This document shows, piece after piece, positions 7,770 to 14,862 of a stretch of 24,380 nucleotides of DNA (positions within the stretch are counted from its first letter, which is position 1; each line of letters starts with the position of its first letter). The stretch is from Actinomycetota bacterium. GTDB lineage: Bacteria; Actinomycetota; Actinomycetes; Streptosporangiales; Streptosporangiaceae. Made by a program: the position numbers and the translations under genes. The stretch is taken from assembly GCA_003140115.1 (NCBI GenBank), contig PLIQ01000666.1:1020-25399 (forward strand), read 5' to 3'. The notes under the pieces were generated by a model. The model worked only from the letters and a program-made list of their open reading frames with translations. It did no database searches and had not been told where the DNA came from.

Positions 7770-8081
7770 TCATCTCATGGCCAATTCGCGGCCGGGAAAG
7801 CCGGCGGCCGGTCGCGATAAGTGGCTGCCGACGTGACCCAGAACCTCGTCGGCGATTGCGACGCCGGAGCCGTCGGCGGGGATAAGCACCCACGCCGCCA
7901 GGTAGAGCGGCACCCCGGCACCGCCGATAAACGACAGCGCGACGAGCGCGATCCGGACGTGCGCCACGTCGACAGCGAAGTACCTGGCGAGCCCGGCGGC
8001 GACGCCGCCCAGGATCCGTCCGTTCAGCGAGCGGCGAAGAAGCCTGCCGTCCTGCCGGTTTTCCTGCTGGGTAGTGTTCAT
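7770..8081 (-). CDS. PspC-domain small membrane protein
   Basis: A 103-residue protein from ATG (complement of 8079-8081), with AGAGGGAA as ribosome site a few bases upstream; the frame stays open further up to 8123 but that extension has no better start. It contains the PspC core: LLRRSLNGRILGGVAAGLARYFAVDVAHVRIALVAL, given here in two overlapping parts (RILGGVAAGLARYF at about 25-38 and a hydrophobic helix VALSFIGGAGVPLYLAAWVL at about 50-69) ending LIPADG. PspC proteins sit in the cytoplasmic membrane and respond to envelope stress; in actinobacteria small single-PspC proteins are widespread and mostly unstudied. It lies 51 bases upstream of the MmpL gene on the same strand, which suggests an envelope-related operon. 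Confidence 0.88.
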   Translation of the reverse strand: MNTTQQENRQDGRLLRRSLNGRILGGVAAGLARYFAVDVAHVRIALVALSFIGGAGVPLYLAAWVLIPADGSGVAIADEVLGHVGSHLSRPAAGFPGRELAMR

Positions 8082-8119
8082 GGCTGTTCCCTCTTTCGCG
8101 GGTATTGCGAGCGTCGCCC

Positions 8120-8296
8120 TCAATACAGGTTGGTGTGTGTTTCCTCAAGCGCTTTGAGCAACTCGAGTACGCCGGAGAAAGGCCTCCAGGCGTCGGTGCC
8201 TTCGGCGCGTATTCGTCCTTCGAGCCGTCCGTCTGGAGTCCGGTCGATATCGAGGAGAAGGCGAATCGTTTGCCTCGGTGTTGGTGAGGCGTCCAT
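8120..8296 (-). CDS. Small conserved-looking protein upstream of PspC (58 residues)
   Basis: A short frame from ATG (complement of 8294-8296) to TGA (8120-8122), 38 bases upstream of the PspC start on the same strand. The product reads as a well-formed soluble protein: RLLLDIDRTPDGRLEGRIRA followed by EGTDAWRPFSGVLELLKALE. The pattern suggests two antiparallel strands (LLLDIDR and GRLEGRIRA) and a helix starting at the WRPFSG turn. It resembles small actinobacterial hypothetical proteins with an LEG.....G...PFSG..EL motif that I recall only loosely, so I do not assign a function. The ribosome site is weak (TAAGAG just upstream). It is likely the first gene of the unit leading to PspC, MmpL and hydrolase. 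An alternative is that it is a stand-alone gene. Confidence 0.7.
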   Translation of the reverse strand: MDASPTPRQTIRLLLDIDRTPDGRLEGRIRAEGTDAWRPFSGVLELLKALEETHTNLY

Positions 8297-8638
8297 AGCT
8301 CTTAGCTAACGCGAACAGCGCGGTATTGTCCCCAGGGTGTGACCCTAGGTTCGACCCTATGTTTTGCGTTTGCGGCTAGCGCAGCAGCGCGGCTAGTGCA
8401 CGTAGGGATCTGCGCCCAGGTCGGAGAAGATGCGGTGGGCCTTTTCGAGCTGAGCGACCGCCGCCGGCTGGTTACCGGCCGCGGTGGCGCGCACCGGCTC
8501 GGTCGCGGCCGACAAGAGCTGGGCGGACAATGACCGTGTTACGGTTACGATACAGCGGTCCCGCGGGCAAGCCGCCAGCGCCTATCAGCCAGTCCTGATC
8601 TGGCGTAACCGGGCGGCGCTCCCGGTAAGGGGACTCGT
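8297..8638. other. Divergent intergenic region between the minus-strand operon and the MFS gene
   Basis: About 340 bases separate two divergent transcription units. Near the operon side are a TTAGCTAA palindrome (8302-8309) and the inverted repeat AGGGT-GTG-ACCCT (8334-8346). On the MFS side is ACCGT-GTT-ACGGT (8533-8545) overlapping a TACGAT that could be a -10 (8546-8551), followed by an AGGGGA ribosome site before ATG 8639. The minus strand at about 8397-8534 is open and ends with an amphipathic stretch containing QLEKAHRIFSDLGADPYV before a stop; it has no clear start and could be the 3' remnant of an unknown gene. Nothing else is recognisable. Confidence 0.4.
8334..8346. promoter_or_regulatory. 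Inverted repeat AGGGT-N3-ACCCT, possible operator
   Basis: A perfect 5-3-5 inverted repeat (AGGGTGTGACCCT), followed nine bases later by another GACCCT half-site (8353-8358). It lies 38-50 bases upstream of the small-protein start and so at the expected promoter position of the minus-strand operon. A MerR- or TetR-like regulator could bind here; which one is unknown. The repeat is short enough to occur by chance. Confidence 0.35.
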
Positions 8639-9883
8639 ATGACCTCCGTCCACGGCGCCGGGCCAGGCCATGTTCGGTGGGCCATGCTCGGCGTGATCAG
8701 CCTGGGCATTCTCGCGCTCACGCTGAACTGGTTCGACGTCGCCACGGCATTCCCGCTCATCGGCGCGCAGTTCAAGGTCGGGCTCGGGCCGCTGAGCTAC
8801 CTGATCTCGCTCTACATCGTCGGCTACGGGCTCACGCATATTCCCGGCGGCATGCTCGCCACCGCGCTCGGCATGAAGAAGACCCTCGTGCTCGGGCTGG
8901 GCGTGCAGGGACTGGCCGGCATCATGTCCGGGCTATCAGCCAGCTACACCGAGCTCGCCTTCTTCCGGGTCATCAGCGGCATCGGCGGGTCGGTGCTCGT
9001 AGCTGTCGGGACCGCCGCAGTGGTCGTCTGGTTCCGGGAAAAAGACGTCACGCTCGCGCTCGGCATCACCGGCGGCGCTGCCTTCAGCGCAGGGGCAGCC
9101 TTCGCGCTCTACGTCTGGCTCTACGTGCAGCGCGCGACAAGCTGGCGTACGTCACTGATCCTGGCCGGCGTCTTCGAGCTGCTCGTCATGCTGGTGACCC
9201 TGATGGCCTTCCAGATCCCGGAAGGCCATCAGTCGCTCGGCGGCGTCAGGTTCGATCGAGCTGCAGTACGCGCCGTGCTCGCGAACAGAGATCTATGGGT
9301 TTATGGTGTCGCGATCTTCGGCGGATATGGCGCCTACTTCACCACCACGCAGCTGTTCAGCGAGTACGTGACGGTCGACCGGCATTTCGACCCGTCCGCC
9401 GGCGGACTGCTGGCCGCGCTCATCGCGCTCGCCGGCATCCCCGGCAGCCTGCTGGGGGGATACTGGGCGGACCGCAGCAGGAACCTGCGCATATTCGTCG
9501 TCGGACCGCTCATCGTCGTCGCCGCGCTGCTGGCCCTCATTCCCGTTGTGCCGGCCAGCGCGCTGTGGGCGCTCGGGATCGGTATCGGCTTCTTCCTTAT
9601 CTTCGGCTTCGCCGCGTGGCTGGCGGTGCCTGCCCGGGTCTGCGACATCGAGCACCAGTACATCGGCACGGCAACCGGCCTGATGCTCACGCTCGCCGCC
9701 GTAGGCGGCTTCTTCATCCCCATCATCTTCGGGCACCTCGTGCCCCATACGAGCTTCGACACCGGCTGGATCTTTCTTGCCGTCGTGTCGTTCGCATTTG
9801 CCCTTCTCGGGCTGGCCGGGCGAAACCCGGCAGCAGCTTCGAAGCGCCCGGGCGCCGGTGCGCCAGCGCCGGCACGGCTTTGA
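8639..9883 (+). CDS. Major facilitator superfamily transporter
   Basis: A 414-residue membrane protein from ATG 8639, with AAGGGGA five bases upstream. Twelve hydrophobic helices are apparent in two groups of six. The first group contains the MFS motif-A-like loop between helices 2 and 3 (GGMLATALGMKKTLVLG, about residues 77-93) and FFRVISGIGGSVLVAVGTA in helix 4. The second half has the equivalent loop GSLLGGYWADRSRNLRIFV. The substrate cannot be inferred; the overall pattern resembles anion/drug MFS exporters. The C-terminal tail (AAASKRPGAGAPAPARL) is cytoplasmic and disordered. It stands alone, divergent from the minus-strand operon and 118 bases before the SARP-MalT regulator, whose promoter repeat lies in that gap. 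Confidence 0.93.
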   Translation: MTSVHGAGPGHVRWAMLGVISLGILALTLNWFDVATAFPLIGAQFKVGLGPLSYLISLYIVGYGLTHIPGGMLATALGMKKTLVLGLGVQGLAGIMSGLSASYTELAFFRVISGIGGSVLVAVGTAAVVVWFREKDVTLALGITGGAAFSAGAAFALYVWLYVQRATSWRTSLILAGVFELLVMLVTLMAFQIPEGHQSLGGVRFDRAAVRAVLANRDLWVYGVAIFGGYGAYFTTTQLFSEYVTVDRHFDPSAGGLLAALIALAGIPGSLLGGYWADRSRNLRIFVVGPLIVVAALLALIPVVPASALWALGIGIGFFLIFGFAAWLAVPARVCDIEHQYIGTATGLMLTLAAVGGFFIPIIFGHLVPHTSFDTGWIFLAVVSFAFALLGLAGRNPAAASKRPGAGAPAPARL

Positions 9884-9953
9884 GCTTCGTCCGTCCCCTC
9901 GAGCTGAGTGGTTCTTCTGGCTGGTCCTTCTGGATGGCAGCCTGCGTCCGGCG

Positions 9954-9985
9954 GCTGAGGCGGCACTGTCGTGGCGCTGAGGCGG
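9954..9985 (+). promoter_or_regulatory. SARP-type direct repeat array upstream of the 1180-residue regulator
   Basis: GCTGAGGCGG occurs at 9954-9963 and again at 9976-9985, exactly 22 bases apart. A degenerate copy, ACTGTCGTGG (6 of 10 identical), sits between them at 9965-9974, so three units follow an 11-base period. SARP regulators bind direct repeats spaced 11 or 22 bases apart along one face of the helix. The array ends 16 bases before the ATG of a gene that itself encodes a SARP/BTAD module, suggesting autoregulation. The position so close to the start could mean repression or a leader-region site. Confidence 0.5.
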
Positions 9986-10001
9986 GACCTAGGGTGGCCT
10001 C

Positions 10002-13000
10002 ATGCAGGTACGACTGTTCGGCGAGCTCGAAGCCGAGCACGCGGGCGTGCCGGTGCCGGTCCGCGGGGCCAAGCAGCGGGCGCTGCTGGCCCTGCTGGCG
10101 CTGCGGCCGGGGCAGCCGGTCAGCGCCGACCGGCTGATCGACGTACTGTGGGGCGACGGGCAGGCCGCGAACCCGGCCAACGCCCTGCAGGCCCAGATCG
10201 GCCAGCTGCGCCGCACCCTCGGGCCCGCGGCGATCCTCACCACCGAAGCCGGCTACGCCCTGGACGCCGGTCCCGAAGACGTCGACGTGGTCCGCTTCGA
10301 GCAGCTGGTGGCCCAGGGACGCCGGCTGGCGGAGGCGGGTCAGCCCGCGGACGCGTCCGCCGCCCTGGGCGAAGCGCTCGGGCTGCGGCGCGGCGAGCCG
10401 CTGGCCGACTTCACTTACGCGGGCTTTTTTGATGCCGAACGGGCGCGGCTGGACGAGCTGACCTTGGTGGCGATCGAGACCCGGGCCGGAGCCGACCTGG
10501 CGCTGGGCCGCCACGGCGAGCTCGCCGCCGAACTGGAACCCTGGTGCCGGGCGCACCCGCTGCGCGAGAGGCTATGGGAGCTGCTCATCCTGGCCCTGTA
10601 CCGGGCCGGACGCCAGGCCGAGGCCCTGGCCGCCTACACCGGCGTCCGTGACCGGCTGGCCGGCGAACTCGGCATCGACCCGAGCCCGTCCCTGCGCGAC
10701 CTGCAGGCCCGCATCCTGGCCCAGGACCCGTCGCTCAGCCCCGAACCGGTCCCGCCCGAACCGCTCCCGCCCGAACCGCTGCCGCCCGCGCCAGGCTCCC
10801 CCGGGCCAGCCGCCCTGCTCGAGACGAAGTTCTACGTCCCGAGGTCACGGCGGGGTCTGGTGCCGCGTCCGCGCCTGAGCCAGCGGCTGGATCGCGGGTC
10901 AGCGTTGAAGCTGGTGCTCGTCTCCGCGCCCGCTGGCTTCGGCAAGACCACACTGCTCACCGAGTGGCTGGCGGCGGGACCGGCCGCGCCGACCGATCAG
11001 CGGCTGGCCGCGTGGCTCTCGCTCGATCGGAGCGACAACGATCCCGCGTCCTTCTGGACCTATGTGATCGCCGCGCTGCGGACGGTCGCACCCGGGGTCG
11101 GCGACAGTGCGCTGGCCCTCCTGCAGGCGCCCCGGCCGTCCCCGATCGAAACGGTGCTGACCGTCCTGCTCAACGACCTGGGCGCCACCGCGGGTGACCT
11201 CGTGCTGGTGCTCGACGACTACCACGTCATCGACGCGAGCGATGTGCAGGACGGGATGGCGTTCCTGCTCGACCATCTGCCTCCGTGGCTGCACGTGGTG
11301 ATCGCCAGCCGGGCCGATCCCGCGTTGCCGCTGGCCCGGTGGCGAGCGCGCGGCGAGCTGGTCGAGATCCGCGCGGCCGAGCTGCGCTTCACCGCCGATG
11401 AGGCCGCGGCGTACCTCAACGAGATCATGGGCCTGCAGCTGACGGCGCGGGACGTGGCCGCGCTGGAGGGCCGCACCGAGGGCTGGATCGCCGCGCTGCA
11501 GCTGGCGGCGCTGTCCATGCAGGGCCGAGACGACGTCGCCGGGTTCATCGCCGGCTTCGCGGGCGACGATCGTTACGTCGTCGACTACCTGGCCGAGGAG
11601 GTGCTGCAGCGCCAGCCCGATCATGTCCAGGCCTTCCTGCTCCAGACCTCGATCCTGGACCGGCTAAGCGGCCCGCTCTGCGATGCCGTCACCGGGCAGG
11701 GCGGCGGCAAGGCCATGCTGGAGGCGCTGGACCGGGGAAACCTGTTCCTGGTCCCCCTGGATGACCGCCGCCAGTGGTATCGCTACCACCATCTGTTTGC
11801 CGATGTGCTGCAGGCGCGCCTGCTCGACGAGCAGCCCGGGCAGGTGCCGGGCCTGCACCGGCGGGCCAGCGTGTGGTACGAGCAGAATGGCGAGCCGCCC
11901 ATGGCCATCGGCCACGCGCTGGCCGCCCGGGATTTCGACCAGGCGGCGGACCTGATCGAGCGGGCGATCCCGGCCATGCGCATAACCAGGCAGGAAACCA
12001 CGGTGCACGGCTGGCTCAAGGCGCTCCCAGACGAGGTGGTCCGGGTCAGGCCGATGCTCAGCTTTGCCGTCGCCGGGGCGCTGCTGACTGGCGGCGAGCC
12101 CGAGGAAGTTGAGGTCCGGCTGCGGGACGCCGGGCGGTGGCTGCAGGAGGCAGCAGCTACCGGTGAGGGATCCCTGGCCCGGCCGGGCGAGATGGTCGTA
12201 GCCGACGAAGAGGAATACCGTCGCCTGCCGGGGGCGATTGAGCTGTACCGTTCCGCCCTGGCCCTGGTCCGGGGCGATGTGCCCGGTACTGTGAGGCACG
12301 CCCAGCGGACGCTCGATCTTGCGCTTACGGAGGACCACGGCGTCCGCGCCGGGGCAGCGGGGTTCCTGGGGCTCGCGTTCTGGACGAGCGGGGATCTGGA
12401 GGCAGCGCATCCGGCGTGGGCGCAATGCGCGGCGGGACTACGGCGGTCCGGGCAGATTGCCGATATCTTCGGCTGCGCGATCGCGATGGCGGACATCCGG
12501 CTGGTGCAAGGCCGCCTCGGCGAGGCGATGCGCACCTACGATCAGGCCTTGCAACGCGCATCTGTGCAGGACGGGCCGGTTCTGCGGGGCACGGCAGACA
12601 TGTACGTGGGGATGAGCGAGGTCCACCGCGAGCGCGGCGATTTGCAGGCCGCCACCCAGCAGTTGCTGCGGAGCCAGGAGCTGGGCGAGTACAACGGGCT
12701 GCCGCAGAACCCGTACCGCTGGCGGGTCGCGATGGCCCGGATACGCCAGGCTGAAGGAGACCTGGGCGGCGCACTCGATCTGCTCGACGAGGCGGAGCGC
12801 CTTTATGTGGGCGACTTCTTTCCGAACGTACGGCCAGTCCCGGCGTTGAAGGCCCGGGTCTGGATCGCACAGGGCAGGCTCGGTGAAGCGCTGGGCTGGG
12901 CGCATGAGCAGGGCCTGTCCGCGGATGACGACCTCAGTTACCTGCGCGAGTTCGAGCACATCACCCTGGCCAGGATGCTACTGGCGCGATCCCGGGGTGA

Positions 13001-13544
13001 GCCCGTCCACCAGGTGACCCGGCTGCTGGAGCGCCTGCTGCTGGCGGCGGAAGAGGGCGGCAGGACGGGACACGTCATCGAAATCCTGGTGCTTCAGGCG
13101 CTCGCGCTCCAGGCACCTGGGCCCATCCCGGCTGCGCTGACCTGCCTGGAACGGGCCCTGACGCTGGCTGAACCGGAGGGTTACGTCCGGGTCTTCGTCG
13201 ATGAGGGCCCGCCGATAGGTTCCCTGCTGAGAGCCGCCGAGAAACAGGGGACGACCCGGGACTATGTCCGCCGGCTCCTGGCCGCGGTGAGCCAGACCAG
13301 GCAGGACAGCCCGGGCAGGCAGGCCTTGATCGACCCGCTGAGCGAGCGTGAGCTGGATGTGCTCCGGCTGCTCGGAACCGAGCTGGACGGCCCGGCCATC
13401 GCCCGCGAGCTCATGGTGTCCCTGAACACCGTGCGGACTCACACCAAGAACATCTACACCAAACTCGCCGTGACCAACCGCCGGGCCGCGGTCCGCCGAG
13501 CCGCGGAACTCGACCTGCCGCGAACCCGCAACCGGCAACCCTGA
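10002..13544 (+). CDS. SARP/BTAD-MalT-LuxR hybrid transcriptional regulator
   Basis: An 1180-residue protein from ATG 10002. Residues 1-90 form an OmpR-like winged helix (MQVRLFGELEAEHAG, GAKQRALLALLALRPGQPVS, DRLIDVLWGDG). Residues ~95-243 form a bacterial transcriptional activator domain (LALGRHGELAAELEPWCRAH, LYRAGRQAEALAAYTGVRDR, GELGIDPSPSLRDLQ). A proline-rich linker with repeated PPEPLPPEPLPP (about 247-262) joins this to a MalT-like STAND module opening ETKFYVPRSRRGLVPRPRL. That module has Walker A SAPAGFGKTTLL (308-319) and Walker B LVLVLDDYH (400-408), then a long TPR-like helical region. Residues 1111-1175 form a LuxR helix-turn-helix (LSERELDVLRLL, ARELMVSLNTVRTHTKNIYTKL). The protein therefore has a DNA-binding domain at each end. 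The likely role is ATP- and inducer-dependent activation of adjacent genes, including the pair downstream. Confidence 0.93.
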   Translation: MQVRLFGELEAEHAGVPVPVRGAKQRALLALLALRPGQPVSADRLIDVLWGDGQAANPANALQAQIGQLRRTLGPAAILTTEAGYALDAGPEDVDVVRFEQLVAQGRRLAEAGQPADASAALGEALGLRRGEPLADFTYAGFFDAERARLDELTLVAIETRAGADLALGRHGELAAELEPWCRAHPLRERLWELLILALYRAGRQAEALAAYTGVRDRLAGELGIDPSPSLRDLQARILAQDPSLSPEPVPPEPLPPEPLPPAPGSPGPAALLETKFYVPRSRRGLVPRPRLSQRLDRGSALKLVLVSAPAGFGKTTLLTEWLAAGPAAPTDQRLAAWLSLDRSDNDPASFWTYVIAALRTVAPGVGDSALALLQAPRPSPIETVLTVLLNDLGATAGDLVLVLDDYHVIDASDVQDGMAFLLDHLPPWLHVVIASRADPALPLARWRARGELVEIRAAELRFTADEAAAYLNEIMGLQLTARDVAALEGRTEGWIAALQLAALSMQGRDDVAGFIAGFAGDDRYVVDYLAEEVLQRQPDHVQAFLLQTSILDRLSGPLCDAVTGQGGGKAMLEALDRGNLFLVPLDDRRQWYRYHHLFADVLQARLLDEQPGQVPGLHRRASVWYEQNGEPPMAIGHALAARDFDQAADLIERAIPAMRITRQETTVHGWLKALPDEVVRVRPMLSFAVAGALLTGGEPEEVEVRLRDAGRWLQEAAATGEGSLARPGEMVVADEEEYRRLPGAIELYRSALALVRGDVPGTVRHAQRTLDLALTEDHGVRAGAAGFLGLAFWTSGDLEAAHPAWAQCAAGLRRSGQIADIFGCAIAMADIRLVQGRLGEAMRTYDQALQRASVQDGPVLRGTADMYVGMSEVHRERGDLQAATQQLLRSQELGEYNGLPQNPYRWRVAMARIRQAEGDLGGALDLLDEAERLYVGDFFPNVRPVPALKARVWIAQGRLGEALGWAHEQGLSADDDLSYLREFEHITLARMLLARSRGEPVHQVTRLLERLLLAAEEGGRTGHVIEILVLQALALQAPGPIPAALTCLERALTLAEPEGYVRVFVDEGPPIGSLLRAAEKQGTTRDYVRRLLAAVSQTRQDSPGRQALIDPLSERELDVLRLLGTELDGPAIARELMVSLNTVRTHTKNIYTKLAVTNRRAAVRRAAELDLPRTRNRQP

Positions 13545-13560
13545 TCTGTCGGTCACGGAT

Positions 13561-13616
13561 CATCACCTCAATCCCCACGTGTGGTGATGCCAGCTCACCA
13601 CGTCCGCTCCTAGCGT
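13561..13616 (+). promoter_or_regulatory. Putative activator site and leaderless promoter before the small protein/DUF4386 pair
   Basis: CATCACC (13561-13567) and GGTGATG (13583-13589) form a 7-base inverted repeat around a centre containing CACGTG. On the minus strand the inner part reads GGGGATTGAGG, one inserted base away from the MalT box GGGGA(T/G)GAGG. A TAGCGT at 13611-13616 fits a -10 (TAnnnT), and seven bases later is ATG 13624, which has no Shine-Dalgarno. No good -35 exists at the proper distance, and the inverted repeat ends there, as expected for an activator-dependent, leaderless promoter. Confidence 0.45.
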
Positions 13617-13623
13617 TCGACCC

Positions 13624-13911
13624 ATGAACGACACACCCGACGGCCACCAGGACAGCCCTGGACGGTGCGAGATCCGCCTCAAGGGGCACCTCGCTGCCCG
13701 GTGGGCCGCCTGGTTCGACGGGCTGACCCTCGCCCACCACGGCGACGGCACCACCATCATCCATGGCCGGGTAGCCGACCAGGCCGCGCTCTATGGCGTG
13801 CTGCAGAAGATTCGCGACCTAGGCCTGCCCCTGATCTCGGTCAATTACGTCGAACCCGGCCCTGCACCGATGCCTCCATCCAGACCCGGCAACTCAGCCA
13901 TCCGCGAATAG
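13624..13911 (+). CDS. Small conserved protein paired with DUF4386 gene
   Basis: A 95-residue protein from ATG 13624. The core reads CEIRLKGHLAARWAAWFDGL, then TLAHHGDGTTIIHGRVADQA and LYGVLQKIRDLGLPLISVNYVEP. The pattern is two or three strands and two helices, and closely resembles small actinobacterial proteins (RIxGHLxxRWAxWFDGLT...G.V.DQAALHGLLxKxRDLGLPLxSV) usually found beside LuxR/MalT-type regulators or membrane proteins. No biochemical role is known to me. It lacks a Shine-Dalgarno and is predicted to be translated from a leaderless mRNA. The DUF4386 gene begins nine bases after its stop, so the two form an operon downstream of the SARP-MalT regulator. The C-terminal 15 residues are proline-rich and probably disordered. 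Confidence 0.85.
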   Translation: MNDTPDGHQDSPGRCEIRLKGHLAARWAAWFDGLTLAHHGDGTTIIHGRVADQAALYGVLQKIRDLGLPLISVNYVEPGPAPMPPSRPGNSAIRE

Positions 13912-13920
13912 GAGACCGAC

Positions 13921-14700
13921 ATGACGACCACCGTACAGACCCCCGCCGCGAAAACGACGAAAAGACTCCCGATGACCTCAACCAGGAAGACCGCGCTAGT
14001 CGCGGGTGTGTTCTACCTGATCACCTTCGTCTCGATCCCCACCCTCGCCATCTACCGCCCGGTGCTGAACCACCGGGACTGGGTCCTGAGCTCTGGCTCC
14101 AGCACCGGCGTGCTGGTGGGCGGCTTCCTGGAGGTGATCGTCGCCCTGGCCGGCATCGGCACCGCCGTCACGCTGTACCCGGTGGTCAAGCGGCAGCACG
14201 AAGGCTTCGCGCTCGGGTTTGTCACCGCCCGCGTCCTGGAAGCCGCCATGATCTTCACCGGTGTCGTTAGCCTGCTGTCGCTGGTGACCTTGCGGCAGGA
14301 CCTGGGCGGTGCGGCCGGAGCCAATGCGGCCGCCCTGGTCACCGCCGGCGCGTCGCACGTCGCGGTCTACAAGTGGACGTTCCTGCTCTCGCAGACCCTC
14401 ATGCCGGGCATCAACGCGCTGCTGCTGGGCTCGCTGATGTACCGGTCCCGGCTGGTGCCCCGGATCATTCCCGCGCTGGGACTCATCGGAGGCCCCCTGC
14501 TCATCATCGCCGTATTCGCCACGCTGCTCGGGCAGCACTCCTCCCTGACCGGGCTGGCCGGCCTCCCGGTGATCCCGGTGGCGGCCTGGGAGCTCTCGCT
14601 GGGCGTATGGCTGGCCTTCAAGGGCTTCAAGCCCTCTCCGATCACCGCTGGAATAGACGCGGCCAGCACGCCGCGCGCCTACCAGGACGTCGTGGTCTGA
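13921..14700 (+). CDS. DUF4386 family integral membrane protein
   Basis: A 259-residue membrane protein from ATG 13921, with AGGAGA five bases upstream. After a polar, basic N-terminus (about 20 residues), RKTALVAGVFYLITFVSIPTLA begins the first helix, which is the family signature. Further helices follow at about 57-80 (VLVGGFLEVIVALAGIGTAVTLYPVV), 94-118, 144-165, 176-197 and 212-230. The sequence RVLEAAMIFTGVVSLLSL and the MPGINALLLGSLMYRSRLVPR loop are typical of DUF4386. The family is widespread and has no established function; it is often beside transcriptional regulators. Here it is the second gene of a two-gene unit. The C-terminal tail (AGIDAASTPRAYQDVVV) is likely cytoplasmic. Confidence 0.92.
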   Translation: MTTTVQTPAAKTTKRLPMTSTRKTALVAGVFYLITFVSIPTLAIYRPVLNHRDWVLSSGSSTGVLVGGFLEVIVALAGIGTAVTLYPVVKRQHEGFALGFVTARVLEAAMIFTGVVSLLSLVTLRQDLGGAAGANAAALVTAGASHVAVYKWTFLLSQTLMPGINALLLGSLMYRSRLVPRIIPALGLIGGPLLIIAVFATLLGQHSSLTGLAGLPVIPVAAWELSLGVWLAFKGFKPSPITAGIDAASTPRAYQDVVV

Positions 14701-14832
14701 CCCTGCACGACGACAACCGCGACAAGCACTACGCCGATACGAAGCGGGCAAAGGATCCGGCTTCAGGGCGGCTCGGGCCAGTTGCATCTCCGGCCGACCT
14801 TTTAGCGTACTGTAACATGTAGTAATGAATTA

Positions 14833-14847
14833 GCTACTTTTTGTAGC
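14833..14847 (+). promoter_or_regulatory. Leader hairpin GCTAC-TTTTT-GTAGC before the hybrid kinase
   Basis: A perfect 5-base stem with a T5 loop lies in an AT-rich leader five bases upstream of the GGGAGA ribosome site (14852-14857) and 16 bases upstream of GTG 14863. The patch 14801-14832 is the most AT-rich in this gap and holds the likely promoter (for instance TTTAGC and TAGTAAT). The hairpin could influence translation start; it could also be chance. Confidence 0.35.
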
Positions 14848-14862
14848 CATCGGGAGAATAGC

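Noticed and set aside
8677..10137. A 486-codon open frame on the plus strand overlapping the MFS gene and the start of the regulator
   Set aside because: It is arginine- and alanine-rich, has no hydrophobic segments, and overlaps two clear genes in another frame. It is a high-GC shadow frame.
10740..10800. Short repeats CCGCCCGAACCG in the regulator gene as a DNA repeat element
   Set aside because: They encode the PPEPLPPEPLPP hinge in frame and are explained by the protein.
13575..13603. CCACGT direct repeats as SARP sites before the small protein gene
   Set aside because: Their period is 23 bases, not 11 or 22, and the match is only six bases.
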